From assembly GCF_004210375.1 (NCBI RefSeq), contig NC_134830.1:46505094-46569093 (forward strand): a stretch of 64,000 nt of DNA, written 5' to 3'. Positions 57,780 to 64,000 of this stretch are shown in pieces; positions within the stretch are counted from its first letter, which is position 1; the number at the start of each line of letters is the position of its first letter. The position numbers and the translations under genes are program-made. The stretch comes from Tachypleus tridentatus (lineage: Eukaryota > Arthropoda > Merostomata > Xiphosura > Limulidae). The notes under the pieces are model-generated. The model saw only the letters and a list, made by a program, of their open reading frames with translations. It had not been told where the DNA came from and ran no database searches.

Positions 57780-59650
57780 TTGAAGCAACAACTGATGATG
57801 GGAAATCCACTTCCAAAAGAAAACAGCTCTGAAGAAACTGAAGCTTGCAGCAGTAATCAGACTGGTGTGAAAGAAAAATATACCCACGATTTTAACAGAG
57901 TTGTTAAAGAAAGTTGATTTTCACAGTTTCCTTGGCTGGAACATGTTTCCCAACAAAATGCATTTCATTGTAAATTATGCAGGGACAATAAGACGACAAA
58001 TATTCATGCTACCTCAGGGAAAACTGCTACTAAGCCTAAAAAAGACAATTAGTGAAGCATGCACAGTCAGAAGATCATTGCAGTGCAGTAGCATCACAAG
58101 TTTTGAAGAAGGACCTGTCAACTGCTGCTGTGAATGAGTATGTGGAGTGTAAAGGTGGCATTCAGGCACAGATGGCCATATCACTTATACAAGCAAAGGA
58201 AGCCATCCCAACTGTGAAGATTCATTCCCTCCTTTCACTACAAGTATTCAAGAATTCACTAGAGTTCTTCATTTTGTATTAATAAGATACTTTCTATTTT
58301 TTACACTATTTTCTTGAAAGAAAAGGCAATTTGACAATTTTCTAAAAGTGAAACATTTTGAAAATATCTATCACAAATTAAGTAGCTAGCCAACTCTTCC
58401 AAATATCTTTGTTTATTACTTTAATTGGTGGTCTTATTTCAAAATACAAGTTTGTATGCATTTTTTAACAGGGAGTGACCTCTCTAAAGAAACTATAGAC
58501 TCAGTCACAAAGTGGAACAGAGAGCTTCATATACACCCACAGCCAGTCTCCGGATGATACATACAGTGCCCTAAACCATGTAGTTCAGGATGAAATGCAG
58601 GCAGACTTTCGTGCATCGCCTTTCCCATTTCTTGCTCTTCAAGCAGATGAAGCAACTGATGCAGGAAACACCTCTATACTGATAATTTATATCAGGTATC
58701 TTTCATCATTACGCTGAGGTTACAAGTCGATTCCTTGCTGCGAGTGAGCTGACCAACACTAGGGCTGAATCTATCTGCAACACAATGCACTCAGTCATGG
58801 CAGATCAAGCATTGTTTGATGTTGACTTGGTTGGACTTGCAACTGATGGTGCAAATGTCATGGTGGAAATAAAAACAGGTGTTGCTACAAAATTTAAGGA
58901 GGAATGCCCCTGGATAATAACAAGTCATTGTTTGGCACACAGATTACAGTTGGCAGCTGAAAAGGCAGCAAACCAGGTGCCATACCTTGTGAAGTATTTC
59001 AGTTTTGAACCAGTTTGCAAAAAGCCTGAAATATTCTCCCAAGTTGTGTCAGGTTCTGGAAGAGAGCAAAGCAACAAAACTGATCAAGTGTTCTTCACAC
59101 GATGGTTCTCTTTTAATGATTCCATCCAAGCACTAGTCAACTGTATTGCATCTGTGATAAGTTGCCTGCAGGTCATAGCAATGGAACGTGGTACTCCAGA
59201 CCGAGCCTCGCTACATGGTCTAGTCCAGCAAATGTCATGTTACAGCTTTGTCATGACGACACGTTTTGACTGATGCTGTTGGCATTCTTGGAATTTTGTC
59301 AACATCTCTACAGAGAGCTGATTTATCTTATGATCAGGCTAAAGCAATTATTAATGGGTCAATTCTGTCAATTCAGTTGCTGGTACACATCCCTAGTCCT
59401 TACACACAGATTGCACTGAAGGAACTCCCACAAGCTCCTGATGCCAATGGTTACACTTCTTATAGAGGCCATGACATCAAAGATAAACAACGTGAAAAGT
59501 ACAGATCAGCTGCCGAGTGATTTGTTGAAGAGGTGGTTACAAAACTACAAGTAGCATTCCCAGACACTAACATCATGCCATTTTTTTCAATATTTAGTCC
59601 ATGTTACAGAAGAGCAGTATCTGATGAGGATGATCTGAAGAAAATTACTT
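57780..59650 (+). pseudogene. KIAA1586/C17orf113-like hAT transposase relic
   Basis: KYTHDFNRVVKES and FSQFPWLEHVS, then an FHCKLCRDNKTTNIHATSGK finger (57880-58040) form the N-terminus. HAQSEDHCSAVASQVLKKDL follows. The catalytic domain resumes at 58590 with FRASPFPFLALQADEATDAG, at 58785 with VDLVGLATDGANVMV and TSHCLAHRLQLAAEKAANQVPY, and continues to ERGTPDRASLHGLVQQMSCY and the LTDAVGILGILSTSLQRADL region (59266 on). FPDTNIMPFFSIFSP is the last recognisable part. An unrelated insert lies at about 58290-58470, and there are at least four frame changes. Confidence 0.85.
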
Positions 59651-59654
59651 TGTT

Positions 59655-60440
59655 TAGCCACAGTGGCTAAGAGTTATATTTCTAGTGGAAGCCCAGATTA
59701 GGGTTGGACCCTTAACCACCAGGATCCTCTCCTCTCCTTCAGGGGATCACCATGCATAGCAAGTATATGGACAGATGTTTAGATCCCCGAAGAAGTAAAC
59801 AAAGTACAGAACCTGCTCTAGGAGGTCTCCTCTCTAAGGGGTACTGTATCCAGAAATATAAGACAGACCTTTACAAAGTGACCCATCTTTGCTGTGTTTC
59901 ACTCCACTATTATTTTATAAAATACAGTCACATTTCAGTTTTAATACATTATATATGTATACATACACACAATTACCGTTTGAAATAAGTTCTTTAATTT
60001 TTCTTAGAACAAAGAACAAATTATGAACTCAAATTATTAATAATGACAAGCTAGAATATAAAATAAGAACCTTATATCTTTATTTTGTCGAGATATGATT
60101 TATGGACTGAATCAAACAGTGGCCCAATTCAGCTCTCTCCATTTTTTAAAATGGTCTCTTATCTACACTTGCTCCAACCTACAATATGTGAATTACAAAT
60201 CAACAGCTTAGAATGTCCACCCAGTGGTTTTCTCAGTCATTTTAATCTGTGAAAAGACTACCAAGTTCTTTCAAATAAAGATTTCAAGAAGGTAGGTTGT
60301 CTTTAGATTGCTTGAAGTTTTTTCTTTTTTTAATCTAAATATATCTTAGTAAGCTTAATAAATAGTGGAATTGTATGGTATTAGTATAGTTATTTATAAT
60401 TTTTTGGTTATTCAACTATATATATAAAACCAATAATTTT
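59655..60440. other. No gene; small palindrome
   Basis: TTAGCCACAGTGGCTAA at 59655-59671 is an inverted repeat with a one-base centre. TTGGACCCTTAACCACCAGG just after it may be a degraded tRNA-like head. The rest is AT-rich without features. Confidence 0.4.
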
Positions 60441-60454
60441 TTGTGTGTGTTTAA

Positions 60455-60671
60455 CACTCCTACGAAAAGTGGGGCCTATTAGGCACCAGAGCAACTTGAA
60501 AGGTTATTAATATTAGGCTAATAATTTTGTATTTAAATGAAATTGCCATTTAAATCCATTAATGAATGGATTAACGAGATTCCCACTGTCCCTATCTACT
60601 ATCTAGCAAAACCACAGCCAGGGGAACGGGCTTGGAGAAATCAGGACTATAAACGTCTTTTCGTAGGAGTG
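60455..60671. mobile_element. TTAA-flanked MITE, piggyBac style
   Basis: The 217-bp element has perfect 15-bp terminal inverted repeats, CACTCCTACGAAAAG and CTTTTCGTAGGAGTG. TTAA flanks it on both sides (60451-60454 and 60672-60675). TTAA target duplication is the signature of piggyBac insertion. An internal 79-codon frame (60537-60776) runs out through the right end and is probably chance. Confidence 0.85.
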
Positions 60672-60679
60672 TTAATATC

Positions 60680-62240
60680 CTCCACGTGTAAAATTTTAAA
60701 AGGCTTAGCAACCTATGTCCAGCAGCAACCAAGTTCAAAGGTCAGGCAAGAGATAATTGTTTACTTTACTTCTTGATTTATTGTTATATAATGTTTAGAA
60801 AAATAATTTCAATAAATTTATTTCTAAATAGTAACCTTTATACATATATAGTGTATAATAATTGGAATGTGACTATATTACAAAATACTAGTCCACTAAA
60901 ACAAAGCCAAGACAGCAAAGGCTGAAGGGAAGTTCTATATTAGATATGGTAAATAGGCAGGACTAGAAGATCAATGTAATAAAAGAATAAATATATATCA
61001 TTAGGAAACTTTAGCTACTTAGACTACACACTTGTATTTGTGTTATATGTAGTCATTCTAGCATGAAAAAAAGCATAATTTATATTTTATTATGGTTGTA
61101 AGGTTGGTGAAGTGACAGATCATACAGAGTATAAAAAATAAAATAAATCTTACTGAAAACAAACATTTATATATATATTTGAAATTTTAAAGATTATGCA
61201 AATAGAGATTTTTGGGATAAAGAATATTCTTTTTAAAATCATAACATAAAATCACTTTGTACTCAGACTAGTAACAAAACAGACAATATTTTCATAAACA
61301 AATGTTCTATTAAAAACAAAAGATTTTTTGTGTATAAAATACTTGTAATCCTTGTTACAAATTACCACATTTTATGTGGATACACATAACGTATCAAAAG
61401 TTATAGTACAAATACTTAACGTGGGCAAATGTATAGAAAAACTATTATACAGAGCTTGTCCCAAAAGGGTTGAGCTAGGTAGTTAGCAGTGCACCGACAT
61501 CCACATTAAAATTAAGGTACATTTCCTAATACTACTACTATTATCTCCATCTCACAAATTCAAATTCACTCACTACCTCAGTACTGCAAGAGAATTATAA
61601 TAAAACAGAATATATCCACTACAAAAAAACTATTAAGATCATCTTTATTTGATACCTATGCAACTGTTCATCATAAGTATATTACTTAAAGTACAGCCTA
61701 TCAAATATGAGGGGCAAGACTACCACCCCTAATCCCAAAGTATATCCTTACTTCAAGTTTTATAGCTAATTAAAATAAATTTTACAAAATCAAGTTTGGA
61801 CAACAACAACAGTCAAAATGAAGGTAAATTCCTTAATGAGTTAATCAAAAACAAGATCATTCATGAAAATAATTTCTGGTGTATTCACAGAATAATTATT
61901 GGTAAAAACCAATTTCTAATACATGGAAAAGCCAGTGCATTTTCATAACACTACTTCTAAGAATGGCTTTTTGTATATCACACAACTTAGCAACAAAAGT
62001 ATAAAATGAATTATAGAGACAACAAATCAGAAAAAAAAAAGTGATTTCTTAATTTAGTCTCAGTTGCTTAATTTTTAAATGAAAAACTGTCAATATAACA
62101 AAAAATAGCTCAATTCAGAAATATTTAAGTTCAAAATTAAAGACATTTTTGCTTTCAAAACAAATTTTATACACTTGGCTCCAGTGTAGGTGATTTCACA
62201 CTATACATTTACAGTAGGCTTATTATATATGTAAAAACAG
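60680..62240. other. No gene recognised
   Basis: AT-rich sequence without coding potential or recognised repeats. Confidence 0.45.
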
Positions 62241-62529
62241 CTCATATGGGTTGCTAAAATATTCGGTCATTGTCAGGTTCACAAAAAAAGAAAGAGGTAA
62301 TTGACCGGAAGCTGACCACATGTTTGAAAGGGGTTGTGTAACTGAGTGCTGGAATGTAGAGGGCAGTGTTAGATGTTTGAATTTATATTTTTATATTATT
62401 TATTTTATTATTTTTAAAATAGGTATAAAGGTGTTCCTTTGTATTGGTTTATTTTAGGTAGGTTGTTGTATAAGTAAGGCTTTTTTAATTTTGAGTTTGT
62501 TTATGTTTGTTTCTGTATTTAGAGTTTGA

Positions 62530-62740
62530 GTGTTTTCTATGGTTATGTTGTGTTTATTTGACTTGCAGTGTTCAAAAACATGTGAAGGTGACTTTTTATG
62601 TTCTTTGAATCTGGTTTCCATTTTTCAACTTGTTTCTTCAATATAGAAGTCGTGGCAGTTATCACATTGCATTTTATGAATAATGTTGGTGTGGTGTTTG
62701 TCAGTGTAGTTTTTACACAGTATATACCTTAGTTTTGTGC
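62530..62740 (-). pseudogene. GIY-YIG endonuclease domain of the Penelope-like element
   Basis: Minus-strand translation shows NIIHKMQCDNCHDFYIEETS, a stop, then KMETRFKEHKKSPSHVFEHC. The CxxC pair, the YIxxT motif, the RFKEH block with the catalytic Arg and the HC block fit the GIY-YIG nuclease of Penelope-like elements, which nicks target DNA for reverse transcription. The stop after EETS and surrounding shifts indicate inactivity. Confidence 0.85.
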
Positions 62741-63049
62741 TTGGTTTGTGAAAAAAAATTTGATATTGACTGGAATGTCATATTTTGTTACTAGTTTTTG
62801 CCAAATTTGTTGATTTTGCTTTCTGTCTCGGTGTGTTTTCTACAGTTTGTGGAGGAAACTTACTGATGTTGATGAAGTAGTGTTTTATTTTGTTTAATTC
62901 ATCATTAATTTTATCTGATGAGCATAGTTTTATGGCTGTTTTTATTTGGTTTTTTAGTGTGTTGAGTTTTTATTTTGTTTCATGTGCTGAGTCTCAAGGA
63001 ATCAAGGAATGTATAGTCCAGTATGGGTGATTTTTCGGTGGATTTCTGT

Positions 63050-64000
63050 TTTAAATTGTATGTCGGTTCTTGTAATTTTGAGGTTAAGAAATGATATTTG
63101 ATTGCTTTCTTCCTGTTCACATGTGAAGTTGATGTTGGGATGTAAAGAGTTAATGTGATTGAAAAAAAAAAAATTGTGTGTTCTGTAGATCTGAATCCTG
63201 CAACCGTGCCATCTACATATCTGTACCAGTATAGTGGTGGATGTAATGCTGTGCTAATTGCTTGTGTTTCAACTTGTGTCAGAAAAAATATTGGCTACAA
63301 CTGATGATACTGGGTTGCCCATGAAGTTTGTCTTCATCGTGACAAATTCTACGAGAGTTGCTGGGAATGTCTATAGATGGGTTAGGGTCTCGGATATAGA
63401 GTTCTAAGGCTATCGTGCAGGCTTCAGTGGTTGGAACCTCTGTAAAGAAGGATATGTCATTGAAACTGGCAATTAAGGCATTATGATTAAGTTGATTTAG
63501 ATTAGACTTGAAATTAAAAAGTCGTTGATGAATGAGCTGGCTGATGTTACATATTTGGAGAATGCCCATGCTATGTATTTACCAAGATTGTAATTAAACG
63601 ATTCATATGTTGACATTATTGGTCGTAATGGACAATATGGTTTATGAGGCTTGGGGACACCATACATTTGTGGTGTGCGCGAGTCGGTTTTACATAGGTA
63701 GGAATAAAGTGTTTGTGAAATTGTGTTGGCTTTTTCATTTTTAATAGTATTTTGTTTAGTTGCATTTCATGTGTCTTTGTTAGATTTGTGTGTATTGGTT
63801 TAAATTTGTTTGTGTCTGATAGGATGTTCTTCATTTTTTGGATGTATTCGTTCATGTTCATTATGACTATAGAGTTACCTTTATCGGCTTTTAGAATTTG
63901 TATGTTTTTGTCTTGTTTCAGGTTTTTAATGGAATTTATGTCTCTTTTTGTAAGATTGTTTTTTAGCTTCTTGTTTTGTGAAATTATGTTGATGGTTTTG
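63050..64000 (-). pseudogene. Penelope-like reverse transcriptase
   Basis: The frame at 63861-63616 includes FKPIHTNLTKTHEMQLNKIL, then MKKPTQFHKHFIP, and reaches a YGVPKPHKP-like block (here changed to CMVSPSLINH by a frameshift). The next frame (63569-63279) has FNDISFFTEVPTTEACTIAL, the palm motif A region (DxxxLFTNVP in relatives), and ELYIRDPNPSIDIP. A stop and shift follow near the MGS/YADD-proximal part. The N-terminal part is outside the window. Confidence 0.83.

Larger units (their letters stand above)
62250..64000 (-). mobile_element. Penelope-like element, 3' part (continues beyond the window)
   Basis: The minus strand carries a reverse transcriptase followed by a GIY-YIG endonuclease, the order that defines Penelope-like elements. 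The end near 62250 has the CTGACAATGACC segment related to the fragments at 24.9 and 50.2 kb. The 5' part lies beyond 64000. Confidence 0.87.

Noticed and set aside
60537..60776. 79-codon ORF as a transposase fragment
   Set aside because: It runs through the right end of the MITE into flanking DNA and shows no piggyBac motif.

Overview
The window looks like repeat-rich, AT-rich DNA from an animal nuclear genome, most likely an arthropod and probably a chelicerate such as a horseshoe crab. The reasons are spliced genes with GT-AG introns, TCAGT-type initiators, no operon-like gene packing, and many copies of tRNA-derived SINEs of a kind I associate with horseshoe crabs. The species is an inference from memory, not a search.

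Two cellular genes are visible. GTP cyclohydrolase I (GCH1, plus strand, about 15.4-41.5 kb) is spread over five recognisable exons with long SINE-filled introns. It appears broken: the expected second exon was not found, the fourth exon is 2 nt short with in-frame stops, and exon 1 has AT where the conserved donor GT should be. A decayed duplicate of its last exon lies just upstream of the real one. An RRM/RGG RNA-binding protein similar to the Rsf1/SRSF3 splicing regulators (minus strand, 45.97-46.41 kb) is intact in its main coding exon, with a plausible terminal mini-exon near 45.35 kb.

The rest is mobile DNA. 1-11 kb: a 1.3 kb inverted repeat in which a Tc1 fragment is fused to the promoter and N-terminus of an uncharacterised transposon family; a Helitron helicase scrap; a hAT element with both termini and a SINE inserted in its transposase. 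11-15 kb: a foldback MITE, another Tc1 and many SINEs. 15-41 kb: GCH1 introns with SINEs, a gypsy-like RT scrap, a ZBED-type hAT relic, a LINE relic, a short terminal-inverted-repeat derivative of the uncharacterised family, and a Tc1 with both ends. 41-45 kb: a LINE ORF1/endonuclease relic. 46-55 kb: diverged direct duplications, microsatellites and a hAT. 54-60 kb: a Jockey-like relic and a KIAA1586-type hAT relic. 60-64 kb: a TTAA-flanked MITE and the 3' part of a Penelope-like element that runs off the window.

The most unusual signal is a 75-bp array of 15 heat-shock-element units in perfect 5-bp register, followed by a TATA box and initiator, upstream of the uncharacterised transposon ORF. 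The unrelated hAT at 5.1-8.0 kb carries the same architecture independently. SINE families A, B and C share modules (tRNA-like head or 3' tail) in different combinations.
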